Below are positions 16,554-24,582 of a stretch of 51,577 nt of DNA, piece by piece (the first letter of the stretch is position 1; each line of letters opens with the position of its first letter). The notes under the pieces are model-generated. The model was not told the DNA's origin and made no database searches. It was given only the letters and a program-made list of their open reading frames with translations. The DNA comes from an uncultured Bacteroidales bacterium (lineage in GTDB: Bacteria; Bacteroidota; Bacteroidia; Bacteroidales; Bacteroidaceae). The translations under genes were made by a program, and so were the position numbers. Location of the stretch: the NCBI GenBank assembly GCA_902775375.1, contig CACYLU010000015.1, positions 1 through 51,577 on the forward strand, read 5' to 3'.

Positions 16554-17159
16554 ATGTTGGAAATGTTGTCAAGGTTTGATATACTGGAAGTTGTAAGGTG
16601 TACCATTTCGTTACTGATTGTGATTGATATCATCGGCTCATTGCCTATCATCCTTGACTTAAGGGCTAAAGGCATGGAGGTGAATGCAACGAAAGCGACT
16701 GTACTGGCTACCCTCTTTATGTTAGGCTTCTTTTATGTCGGTCACTTGATTTTGCAACTTTTCAGTGTTGATATTCAGTCGTTTGCAGTAGCTGGTGCTT
16801 TCATCTTGTTCTTCATGGCGCTTGAGATGATTCTGGATATTGAGATATTCAAGAATACAGGTCCTACTAAAGATGCCACTTTGGTGCCATTGGTTTTCCC
16901 TTTATTGGCAGGGTCTGCATCGTTTACCACTTTGCTTGCTTTGAGGGCTGAGGCATGGGATATCAATATCTTGATTGCTTTGTTTTTGAACATGATATGG
17001 GTATATGTGGTTCTGCACATGGCCGATAGGGTAGAACGTTTCTTTGGAAAATCTGGCATCTATGTTATCCGTAAGTTTTTTGGTATTATTTTGCTAGCTA
17101 TTGCTGTTAGGATGTTTACTGCTAACTTATCACTGCTGATAGATCAGCTTTCAAAGTAG
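16554..17159 (+). CDS. MarC-family (UPF0056) integral membrane protein
   Basis: 201 aa with about six hydrophobic helices. Family marks: TISLLIVIDIIGSLPIILDLRAKG near the N-terminus, VAGAFILFFMALEMIL, and VPLVFPLLAGSASFTTLLALRA (the PLAFPLLAGPGAIT-like signature). MarC proteins are inner-membrane proteins of uncertain function; the old link to multiple antibiotic resistance has not held up. Met1 or Met4 could be the start. Apparently monocistronic. Confidence 0.88.
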   Translation: MLEMLSRFDILEVVRCTISLLIVIDIIGSLPIILDLRAKGMEVNATKATVLATLFMLGFFYVGHLILQLFSVDIQSFAVAGAFILFFMALEMILDIEIFKNTGPTKDATLVPLVFPLLAGSASFTTLLALRAEAWDINILIALFLNMIWVYVVLHMADRVERFFGKSGIYVIRKFFGIILLAIAVRMFTANLSLLIDQLSK

Positions 17160-17217
17160 TTTTTTTAGTATTATTATATGTTTTTTCTGTCTTTGTATCA
17201 AAATTTTTACGATTTTG

Positions 17218-17248
17218 TTTGCAAAGAAATTCATAATTAGTAATTTTG
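17218..17248 (+). promoter_or_regulatory. complete promoter of the glycogen operon
   Basis: TTTG at 17218-17221 and TAATTTTG at 17241-17248 are separated by 19 bases, close to the Bacteroidota consensus. Transcription would start near 17255, just before the hairpin at 17259. Confidence 0.6.
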
Positions 17249-17258
17249 GGATGATAAC

Positions 17259-17291
17259 GGATAAAAGACGCATTCTATGCGTTTTTTGTCC
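17259..17291 (+). promoter_or_regulatory. 15-bp hairpin at the 5' end of the glycogen-operon leader
   Basis: Bases 17259-17273 pair with 17277-17291 (13 Watson-Crick and 2 wobble pairs) around a TCT loop; the right arm contains six T. At the predicted start of the transcript it may stabilise the mRNA or act as a terminator/attenuator-like element. The remaining 34-base leader is AT-rich. Confidence 0.5.
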
Positions 17292-17325
17292 GGTAATATA
17301 TTGATAAACCTTTAAATGTAATGCT

Positions 17326-19269
17326 ATGAGCTATTTACGTTTTGATAAAGCCCTGATGAATAACTTGGAGGAAGCGTTGCCACGTGAAATCCTCAGAACG
17401 AATAAGTCGGGCTCGTATCATTGTACGACAATAGTGGGATGCAATACACGAAAATATCACGGTTTGTTGGTTATACCCGTGCCAAACTTAGATGATGAAA
17501 ACCATGTACTGCTGTCTTCATTGGATGAAACTGTGATTCAGCATGGAGCCGAGTTTAATTTAGGTTTGCACAAATATAACGGCAATCATTTTAGTCCAAA
17601 CGGCCATAAGTATATCCGTGAGTTTGAATGTGACAAGATTCCTGCTACAACCTACAGGGTGGGTGGTGTCATCCTGCGTAAGGAAATCGTTTTTGTACAC
17701 CATGAAGACCGTGTGCTTTTGCGCTATACATTAGTAGATGCTCATTCTGCCACGATTCTGAGATTCCGTCCATTCTTGGCTTTCAGAAGTGTGCGTGAAT
17801 ATACCCACGAAAACTATCAGGCCAACCGAGATTACCAAGAGATTGAGAATGGTATTAAAACTTGTATGTATCCTGGGTATCCAGAACTTTACATGCAGTT
17901 GAACAAGAAAAATGAGTTTCATTTCCAACCAGATTGGTATAGAGGCATTGAATATCCTAAAGAGCAGGAACGTGGATATGACTTTAATGAAGACTTGTAT
18001 GTGCCTGGGTATTTTGAGGTGGAAATCAAGAAAGGTGAGAGTGTGGTGTTCTCTGCTGGTATTTCTGCCTTCAAGAATACCAGAACCATGAAGTCTGTGT
18101 TCCAGTATGAGGTGGACGATCGTACTCCTCGAGACACTTTCTATCATACACTAAAGAATGCTGCTCATCAGTTCCATAATGTGCATGGTGACGAGCATTA
18201 CATACTGGCTGGCTATCCTTGGTTCAAATGTCGTGCACGCGACCTCTTTATTTCTTTACCTGGTTTAACTTTGGCTGTAAATGAGCAGGATCAATTTGAG
18301 GACGTGATGAAGACCGCTGAGAAGGCTTTGAGACAATTTATCAACGGTGAACCTGTTACCTACAAGATTTACGAGATGGATCATCCAGATATCTTGTTAT
18401 GGGCAGTTTGGACTATGCAACAATATGCAAAGGAAACATCAAAAGCACATTGTCGAAAGAAATATGGTGCTCTGCTGGTAGATATCATCAAGTTTATTTT
18501 GGAGCGTAAGCATAACAACCTGTTCCTGCATGATAACGGCTTGTTATTTGCCAATGGAACAGAAAGAGCTGTTACGTGGATGAACTCTTCATCAAACGGT
18601 AAACCTGTTATCCCTCGTACTGGATATATTGTTGAAGTTAATGCCTTGTGGTATAATGCTCTGCGTTTTATAGCTGATATGGAGCGTGAAGGAGGTAATG
18701 CAGCATTTGCTGATGAGTTAGATGCCCAAGCCGAAGTAACAGGAAAGTCATTCGTTGATGTGTTCCGCAACGAATATGGCTATTTATTTGATTATGTGGA
18801 TGGTTATATGATGGACTGGAGCGTGCGTCCTAACATGATATTCACAGTCGCATTTGACTATTCTCCACTGAATGCCCAGCAGAAAAAACAGGTGCTTGAT
18901 ATCTGTACTAAGGAATTGCTGACGGCTAAGGGTATTCGTACACTAAGCCCAAAAAGCGGTGGCTATAATCCATATTATGTGGGTTCGCAGACTCAGCGTG
19001 ATTTTGCTTACCATCAGGGTACAGCATGGCCATGGCTGATGGGATTTTATATGGAAGCCTATTTGCGCATCTTTAGGATGAGTGGGGTATCGTTTGTTGA
19101 GCGTCAGTTGATTGGTATGGAAGACGAGATGCAGACTCATTGCATTGGTACCCTGTCAGAGTTATATGACGGAAATCCTCCTTTCATAGGCCGTGGCGCA
19201 GTGTCGTTTGCTATGAATGTGGCGGAGATGCTGAGAATATTGAAATTATTGAATAAGTTTAATATGTAA
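17326..19269 (+). CDS. glycogen debranching enzyme (amylo-alpha-1,6-glucosidase, GH133)
   Basis: 647 aa. The N-terminal GDE_N domain has EILRTNKSGSYHCTTIVGCNTRKYHGLLV (the 'NTRKYHGLL' signature), followed by a beta-rich region with RFRPFLAFRS. The C-terminal (alpha/alpha)6 domain has HYILAGYPWFKCRARDLFISLPGL (WFxxWxRDTxIALPGL-like), WMNSSSNGKPVIPRTGYIVEVNALWYNAL and AYHQGTAWPWLMGFY. Cytosolic; removes alpha-1,6 branches from glycogen. First of three same-strand genes (17 and 18 bases between coding regions) with the GT4 synthase and the GH57-like protein, the standard Bacteroidales glycogen cluster. Confidence 0.93.
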   Translation: MSYLRFDKALMNNLEEALPREILRTNKSGSYHCTTIVGCNTRKYHGLLVIPVPNLDDENHVLLSSLDETVIQHGAEFNLGLHKYNGNHFSPNGHKYIREFECDKIPATTYRVGGVILRKEIVFVHHEDRVLLRYTLVDAHSATILRFRPFLAFRSVREYTHENYQANRDYQEIENGIKTCMYPGYPELYMQLNKKNEFHFQPDWYRGIEYPKEQERGYDFNEDLYVPGYFEVEIKKGESVVFSAGISAFKNTRTMKSVFQYEVDDRTPRDTFYHTLKNAAHQFHNVHGDEHYILAGYPWFKCRARDLFISLPGLTLAVNEQDQFEDVMKTAEKALRQFINGEPVTYKIYEMDHPDILLWAVWTMQQYAKETSKAHCRKKYGALLVDIIKFILERKHNNLFLHDNGLLFANGTERAVTWMNSSSNGKPVIPRTGYIVEVNALWYNALRFIADMEREGGNAAFADELDAQAEVTGKSFVDVFRNEYGYLFDYVDGYMMDWSVRPNMIFTVAFDYSPLNAQQKKQVLDICTKELLTAKGIRTLSPKSGGYNPYYVGSQTQRDFAYHQGTAWPWLMGFYMEAYLRIFRMSGVSFVERQLIGMEDEMQTHCIGTLSELYDGNPPFIGRGAVSFAMNVAEMLRILKLLNKFNM

Positions 19270-19286
19270 TAAGGGGAGGAATAGTG

Positions 19287-20552
19287 ATGAAAGTATTAAT
19301 GTTTGGTTGGGAGTTTCCCCCTCATATCTTAGGCGGACTTGGAACTGCTAGCTATGGACTTACTAAAGGTATGTCCAAGCAGCGTGACATAGAGATATCA
19401 TTCTGTATACCAAAGCCATGGGGTGATGAAGATCAGAGTTTCCTGCGCATTATCGGAATGAATAGTGTACCTATCGTATGGCGTGATGTGAATTGGGATC
19501 AAGTAAAGAGTAGAGTGGGTGGTTATATGGACCCACAGCTTTATTATGATCTGCGAGATCATATCTATGCGGATTTTAACTATATGCATACCAATGATTT
19601 GGGTTGTATGGAGTTCTCTGGACGCTATCCTGATAATTTGCATGAGGAAATCAATAATTATTCTATTGTTGCTGGTGTAGTGGCTCGTCAACAGGAATTT
19701 GATATTATTCATTCGCATGACTGGTTAACTTATCCTGCAGGCATACATGCCAAGCAGGTCTCTGGGAAACCATTGGTGATTCATGTGCATGCTACTGATT
19801 TCGATCGTAGTCGTGGTAATGTGAATCCAACTGTTTATGCTATTGAAAAGAACGGTATGGATCACGCAGACCACATAATGTGTGTGAGTGAGTTGACCCG
19901 TCAAACTGTTATCAACAAGTATTACCAAGATCCACGTAAGGTATCTACAGTGCATAATGCTGTAACCCCATTGCCACAAGAAATATTAGATATCATTCCT
20001 GAGAAGAAGCCTAATGAGAAAGTGGTTACTTTCTTAGGTCGATTGACTATGCAGAAAGGACCTGAGTACTTTGTAGAAGCTGCTAGTTTAGTACTGCAAC
20101 GCACCAAGAATATCCGTTTCTGCATGGCTGGTAATGGTGATATGATGGAGAAGATGATTCGTTTGGTAGCTGAACGTGGCATAGCTGATAGATTCCATTT
20201 CCCTGGCTTCATGAAAGGTAAGCAAGTTTATGAGTGTCTCAAGGCCAGTGATGTATATGTGATGCCTTCAGTATCAGAGCCATTTGGTATCTCGCCATTG
20301 GAGGCTATGCAGTGCAGTGTGCCTACTATCATCTCCAAGCAATCAGGTTGTGCTGAGATACTTGACAAATGTATTAAGGTAGATTATTGGGACATCCATG
20401 CATTAGCAGATGCTATGTATTCAATTTGTACTTATCCTGCTATGTATCAGTACCTGCATGATGAAGGTAAAGTAGAAGTAGATGGCATCACTTGGGAAGA
20501 TGTGGGGTTGAAGGTACGCCGCATCTATGATGATGTGATTAGGAATTTCTAA
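19287..20552 (+). CDS. GT4 glycosyltransferase, probable glycogen synthase
   Basis: 421 aa from ATG 19287. A strong Shine-Dalgarno GGGGAGGA lies 7 bases upstream and a GTG at 19284 is an alternative start. The N-terminal Rossmann domain has KVLMFGWEFPPHILGGLG (the KxGGL-type donor loop) and DIIHSHDWLTYPAG. The C-terminal domain has VVTFLGRLTMQKGPEYFVEAA, FHFPGFMKGKQVYECLKASDVYVMPS and the EX7E motif in SEPFGISPLEAM. Fits retaining sugar-nucleotide alpha-glucan synthesis. Co-transcribed with the debranching enzyme; a second, truncated GT5-type synthase lies at 23640, so both may contribute. Confidence 0.88.
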   Translation: MKVLMFGWEFPPHILGGLGTASYGLTKGMSKQRDIEISFCIPKPWGDEDQSFLRIIGMNSVPIVWRDVNWDQVKSRVGGYMDPQLYYDLRDHIYADFNYMHTNDLGCMEFSGRYPDNLHEEINNYSIVAGVVARQQEFDIIHSHDWLTYPAGIHAKQVSGKPLVIHVHATDFDRSRGNVNPTVYAIEKNGMDHADHIMCVSELTRQTVINKYYQDPRKVSTVHNAVTPLPQEILDIIPEKKPNEKVVTFLGRLTMQKGPEYFVEAASLVLQRTKNIRFCMAGNGDMMEKMIRLVAERGIADRFHFPGFMKGKQVYECLKASDVYVMPSVSEPFGISPLEAMQCSVPTIISKQSGCAEILDKCIKVDYWDIHALADAMYSICTYPAMYQYLHDEGKVEVDGITWEDVGLKVRRIYDDVIRNF

Positions 20553-20570
20553 ACGATAATAATTATAGAT

Positions 20571-21959
20571 ATGAGAACAATCTGTCTTTTTTTTGAAATA
20601 CATCAGCCGATACTGCTGAAGCGCTATCGTTTCTTTGATATCGGTATTAATCATTATTATTATGATGATTATGCTAATGCTGCCCGTATTAGCGACGTAG
20701 CTGAGAGATCTTATATACCAGCCTTGAACACCTTAATTGATATGGTAAAGGATAATAAAGGTGCGTTTAAGGTTGCTATCTCTATTTCTGGTATTGCATG
20801 TGAGCAGTTGGAAATACATGCTCCAGCCGTCATAGATTTATTGAAGAAGCTTAATGACACTGGCTGCTGTGAGTTCTTGGCTGAACCATATTCTCATGGT
20901 CTGGCTGCACTTACCAATGAAAAAGTGTTCAAAAATCAAATAGGTCGTCAGGTTGAGAAGATGAATGCTTTGTTTGGTGTAACTCCAAAAGTGCTGGTGA
21001 ACACAGATATGTTGTACAATGATGAGATTGGTGCCATCGCAGCCGATATGGGTTTCAAAGGTATGCTGACCGAAGGAGCTAAGCATGTATTGGGATGGAA
21101 GAGTCCGCACTATGTATATCATTGCAACATGAACCCAAAACTTAAATTGCTTTTGCGTGATTTTAAGTTGTCCGATGATATTTCTTTGCGTTTCTCTAAT
21201 ACAGAATGGAATGAGTATCCATTGTTCGCGGATTCATTTATGAAGAAAATCAACGATCTTCCTCAGGAAGAACAGGTAATTAACTTGTTTATGGAATTGG
21301 GAGCTTTGGGTATTGCACAGCCATTGTCATCAAATATTTTGCAGTTTATCAAGGCTTTGCCAGCACAGGCTAAAGAGATGGGCATTACCTTCTCTACTCC
21401 GTTGGAAGTGATGACCAAACTGAAATCAGTTTCTCCAATAGATGTACCATATCCTATCTCTTGGATTGATGAAGAGCGAGATACTAGTTGCTGGTTAGGT
21501 AATGTTATGCAGCGAGAAGCATTTAGCAAACTGTATGATGTGGCTGATAGGGTATTGTTGTGTGATGACCGTAGAATTAAGATGGACTTCGATTATCTAC
21601 AATCTAGTACAAACTTCCGTGATATGACTACTAAGAACAGTGGAGTAGGCATAGATCGTGGTATTTATGATTCTCCTTATGATGCTTTTACCAACTATAT
21701 GAATATTTTGGGTGATTTTCGCAAGCGTGTTGAATCTCTTTATCCGTCAGACATTGAGAATGAAGAACTGAATGCTCTATTAACGACTATTAAGAACCAG
21801 GATACCGAAATTGCTAAGTTGAATAAGGAGTTGCAGAAAGCTAAAGAGAAGTTAGAAGATGATAAAGCATCGAAGAAATCGAAGGCTGCAACGAAGAAAG
21901 CAGAAAAGAAACCAGCCGCTAAGAAACCTGTTGTCAAGAAGGCAGCAACAAAGAAGTAA
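20571..21959 (+). CDS. GH57 alpha-amylase-like protein with altered catalytic positions and Lys-rich tail
   Basis: 462 aa, cytosolic. The family start FEIHQP (His11-Pro13) and a (beta/alpha)7-type layout are present. At the usual nucleophile block (FRNTELIY in active amylases) it reads LVNTDMLYN, putting Asp146 where Glu is expected; at the usual acid block (FMDYETFGEH) it reads LFMELGALGIAQP, putting Glu242 where Asp is expected and losing the rest of the motif. Alpha-amylase-like GH57 homologues lacking catalytic residues are known in Bacteroides and Prevotella. The C-terminus is a coiled-coil helix (ELNALLTTIKNQDTEIAKLNKELQ, in parts) and a KKA/KKPAAKK tail of about 40 residues resembling histone H1. 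Third gene of the glycogen operon, so a regulatory or scaffold role in glycogen handling is possible. Confidence 0.85.
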   Translation: MRTICLFFEIHQPILLKRYRFFDIGINHYYYDDYANAARISDVAERSYIPALNTLIDMVKDNKGAFKVAISISGIACEQLEIHAPAVIDLLKKLNDTGCCEFLAEPYSHGLAALTNEKVFKNQIGRQVEKMNALFGVTPKVLVNTDMLYNDEIGAIAADMGFKGMLTEGAKHVLGWKSPHYVYHCNMNPKLKLLLRDFKLSDDISLRFSNTEWNEYPLFADSFMKKINDLPQEEQVINLFMELGALGIAQPLSSNILQFIKALPAQAKEMGITFSTPLEVMTKLKSVSPIDVPYPISWIDEERDTSCWLGNVMQREAFSKLYDVADRVLLCDDRRIKMDFDYLQSSTNFRDMTTKNSGVGIDRGIYDSPYDAFTNYMNILGDFRKRVESLYPSDIENEELNALLTTIKNQDTEIAKLNKELQKAKEKLEDDKASKKSKAATKKAEKKPAAKKPVVKKAATKK

Positions 21960-21980
21960 GTATTTTGAATTTGCTATAAG

Positions 21981-22018
21981 AAGAAAGAGGTTGGCTCAAA
22001 CGAGCCAACCTCTTTCTT
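21981..22018. terminator. bidirectional terminator between the glycogen operon and DUF4270
   Basis: A 17-bp perfect stem (AAGAAAGAGGTTGGCTC with its complement at 22002-22018) around a 4-base loop, with T/A-rich flanks on both sides; it serves convergent genes. Confidence 0.9.
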
Positions 22019-22039
22019 TATGAAATAAAAGATTATGTT

Positions 22040-23590
22040 TTAATTAGAGCCAAATCTAGTATGTGTAACTTCTAGTTGAATAGGATTATTCAACTTACCA
22101 TCTGTTGTCCCCTTGCCTCCAACCAACCTTGCGTAAGTTGGCTTAAGGTCATGAGTTGTACCGACAACTGTGGTCGTTCCACCAGATGCTGTATAGGTGT
22201 CCACCACTACAGGTACTACTAACAACTTGTTTTCATCCACCCATTTGGCTTCTCTTTCAGCATTCCATGATGCGCCAGCTTCTTCCTTTGCTTTGTTCTT
22301 CTCACGCATAGTGATAGTCACAAGGTTGGCAATGTTGTTGAACACATACTTGTTAGTCTCGGTAGCATTATGCGACACTTGGTACGATGTAATATTGTCT
22401 GGCAATGAGTTGGTTTCGAAAAATTCTTTCAAATCCTTTTTTCTAATAAGCAATACTTTCGATGGAGTTTCCATGCTAATTTCGTAAGGACTGACATCAG
22501 GGTAGTTAGTTAATGATAGCTTCACTGCATTAAGCGTGTCATTTCCCAATGTCTGGTATATCTCGTCATATGGTATAGTTAAAGCAGTGAACACACCTGC
22601 TGGAGATTTAATGTATGTATTGTCAGGGTCATTAATCTTCTCTGTCAACTTCTCTGAGTATGTAAACTTATTAGCTTGAATGACTTCTGGTGTAGAACTG
22701 AAAAGATATTGAACAGCATAGTAGGTAGAATCAGAACCCTCTTTGCCTTTATCGTCAGTTACTTTCTTCTTTAATGCAACGCCTAATGAGTCAGTTGCAT
22801 ATAGATTTAAACCCATATAGAGTATGACTCTGTTTACGTAAATGATAGTACCATCACCATAATCAGTTGTCAAATAAAAGCCGGGGGTAACATGATTGAT
22901 AAACGATTCACTATCTTTAAAGTATTCAGGGTGCTCTCTATTAAGTTTCAATATTTTATCACCACGTTCCTTGTCCATCTGGATATCGATGTAATTTTCA
23001 TTGTCACTAGACGTAGAAGAGAAATCGTGAGCCGTATATGCTGTAGAACCTACTAAGTCTTCTTTGTCGTAATATTTGTCAACATCAATATTGGTATACC
23101 GATAAAAACGTCCTTTTGATTTTCTGTCGGCTAACCATTGTCCGTTCAGTTCGTATGCACTTATACGACATGCTGTTACGGAATCTCCAAAGAATCCTTT
23201 AGTATTATTTGTATTTTTGTTATAGGATATCCTTAAGAAAACATTCTCGCATTTGTCTGACACTAATCTGCCTGTGCCAGTCTTAGTGGCTTCATCATAT
23301 TTATAAACCTCTGGGAAGAGATAATTCTCAGAGGTAGTCAATTCAGTAATGAAACTCGCATCATAATAGCCGAATTCAGGATCAGAAAATCTGCCTAAGT
23401 AGGCTGTTAGAGAACGTGCATATACAGAATCTGCCATTACAGTTTCAGACATCACTTCAAAATCTGTAGTATAAGTAGCCACCATATCTTTCGATGGCAA
23501 GATTTCCCATCCTATCTTGTCTGTCGTATCGTCGCAACTAAAAAATAACAGGAGTGTCAGTAACGCAAAACCTAGAAATTTTAATTTCAT
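22040..23590 (-). CDS. DUF4270 lipoprotein
   Basis: 516 aa. The signal KLKFLGFALLTLLLFFSC has its lipobox Cys at about residue 19, followed by the family start CDDTTDKIGWEILPSKD. Next come SYLGRFSDP.FG-like (AYLGRFSDPEFGYYDASFITEL), a beta-rich middle and a C-terminal block (PTYARLVGG...PIQLEVTHTRFGSN). Predicted envelope protein of unknown function, found widely in Bacteroidetes next to the GT5-type glycogen synthase, as here. The gap to that upstream gene is 49 bases, so they are probably co-transcribed. Function not known. Confidence 0.88.
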   Translation of the reverse strand: MKLKFLGFALLTLLLFFSCDDTTDKIGWEILPSKDMVATYTTDFEVMSETVMADSVYARSLTAYLGRFSDPEFGYYDASFITELTTSENYLFPEVYKYDEATKTGTGRLVSDKCENVFLRISYNKNTNNTKGFFGDSVTACRISAYELNGQWLADRKSKGRFYRYTNIDVDKYYDKEDLVGSTAYTAHDFSSTSSDNENYIDIQMDKERGDKILKLNREHPEYFKDSESFINHVTPGFYLTTDYGDGTIIYVNRVILYMGLNLYATDSLGVALKKKVTDDKGKEGSDSTYYAVQYLFSSTPEVIQANKFTYSEKLTEKINDPDNTYIKSPAGVFTALTIPYDEIYQTLGNDTLNAVKLSLTNYPDVSPYEISMETPSKVLLIRKKDLKEFFETNSLPDNITSYQVSHNATETNKYVFNNIANLVTITMREKNKAKEEAGASWNAEREAKWVDENKLLVVPVVVDTYTASGGTTTVVGTTHDLKPTYARLVGGKGTTDGKLNNPIQLEVTHTRFGSN

Positions 23591-23639
23591 ATTTATCGTT
23601 CCTTATCGTTTGTCTAATATAATCTCTCTATTCCCAATG

Positions 23640-24443
23640 TTAGATGGTATCATAGAAGTCGCTTATTGCCTGCAACATATTGTCTTCCTGATAGGGCAGG
23701 AAAGGTTTGCCGCTTTGTTTTGCATATGCAATCAGTTCAGGATCTACATCTGGTGTTTGCTGTACAACAGCATCTGCATGATCTATTGCCAACTTACTCA
23801 ACTGGATAAAGTTTATGGGCTCTGCAATTGTACCCAAGTCTTCTTTCTCTACACCTTTCACCATAACTTTCTGTGTAAAGCTTTCTGAGAAAGATTTGTT
23901 AAACTCATTGCCATACAATGAATATACGATTTTGGAATCCATGAAAGAAGGCTCGTCGCAATAGGTTTTCTTTATGTATAAGGGTACCAGCGCTGTGATG
24001 CATCCATGGCAGTGAATAATATCTGACCGCCAGCGCAGCTTCTTCACAGTTTCCAAAACACCCCTATCATAGAAAATCGTTCGCTCATCATTGTCGTCAT
24101 ATTCATCCCCATTCTCGTCTGTGAGTTGCAGTCTGCTTTGGAAATAATCATCATTGTCAATGAAATAAACCTGAATGCGAGTAGATTGTATAGAAGCAAC
24201 TTTTATGATGAGCTGATGGTCAGTGTCATCAATTATAATATTTATGCCAGAAAGACGAATTACTTCGTGTAGTTGATTCCTTCGCTCATTCACTGTGCCC
24301 CACTTAGGCATGAAAACTCTTATTTCTCGACCGCTTTCTTGAATGACCTGTGGGAGACTACGGCACACTTCTGCCATATCTGACGCAGAAACGAAAGGAG
24401 CAATTTCTTGCGTAATAAATAAAACTCTATTTGTCTTAGCCAT
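23640..24443 (-). CDS. glycogen/starch synthase, GT5 N-terminal domain only
   Basis: 267 aa from ATG 24443. An upstream in-frame TTG would overlap the promoter, so it is rejected. Motifs: RVLFITQEIAPFVSASDMAEVCRSLPQ, the place where full GT5 synthases have KVGGLGDV; here the Lys-Gly-Gly is replaced by SASDMAEV. Then FMPKWGTVNERRNQLHEV, IIHCHGCITALVPLYIK and VYSLYGNEF. The C-terminal Rossmann domain of a normal 450-500 aa synthase is absent, and the gene ends with its own stop, not a visible frameshift. This short form is common in Bacteroidetes. Whether it is catalytic alone or regulates or partners another synthase is unclear. Confidence 0.82.
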   Translation of the reverse strand: MAKTNRVLFITQEIAPFVSASDMAEVCRSLPQVIQESGREIRVFMPKWGTVNERRNQLHEVIRLSGINIIIDDTDHQLIIKVASIQSTRIQVYFIDNDDYFQSRLQLTDENGDEYDDNDERTIFYDRGVLETVKKLRWRSDIIHCHGCITALVPLYIKKTYCDEPSFMDSKIVYSLYGNEFNKSFSESFTQKVMVKGVEKEDLGTIAEPINFIQLSKLAIDHADAVVQQTPDVDPELIAYAKQSGKPFLPYQEDNMLQAISDFYDTI

Positions 24444-24473
24444 AAATAAACCTATTCTACTTCTAACAGAATA

Positions 24474-24481
24474 CAAAGGTA
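24474..24481 (-). promoter_or_regulatory. -7 promoter element (TACCTTTG) for the GT5/DUF4270 unit
   Basis: Minus-strand TACCTTTG, 30 bases before ATG 24443, supporting that start over the longer frame. Confidence 0.5.
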
Positions 24482-24514
24482 CAAAAAAAATATGACTTTC
24501 GGTATTTTTTCACA

Positions 24515-24551
24515 AAAAATGGCACACTGATAGCTTCAGTGCACCATTTTT
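24515..24551 (-). terminator. terminator of the NfnAB-like gene
   Basis: AAAATGGCACACTGA and TTCAGTGCACCATTTT form a stem with minor mismatches; on the minus strand it ends CCATTTTTTGTG. Confidence 0.75.
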
Positions 24552-24582
24552 AAACACTTATTAATATGCTTTCTAGGTTTTT

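Noticed and set aside
22197-22487. Plus-strand ORF antisense to the DUF4270 gene
   Set aside because: It lies fully inside the DUF4270 coding region, has no promoter element or ribosome binding site, and its Ser/Thr/Leu-rich content is typical of an antisense shadow.
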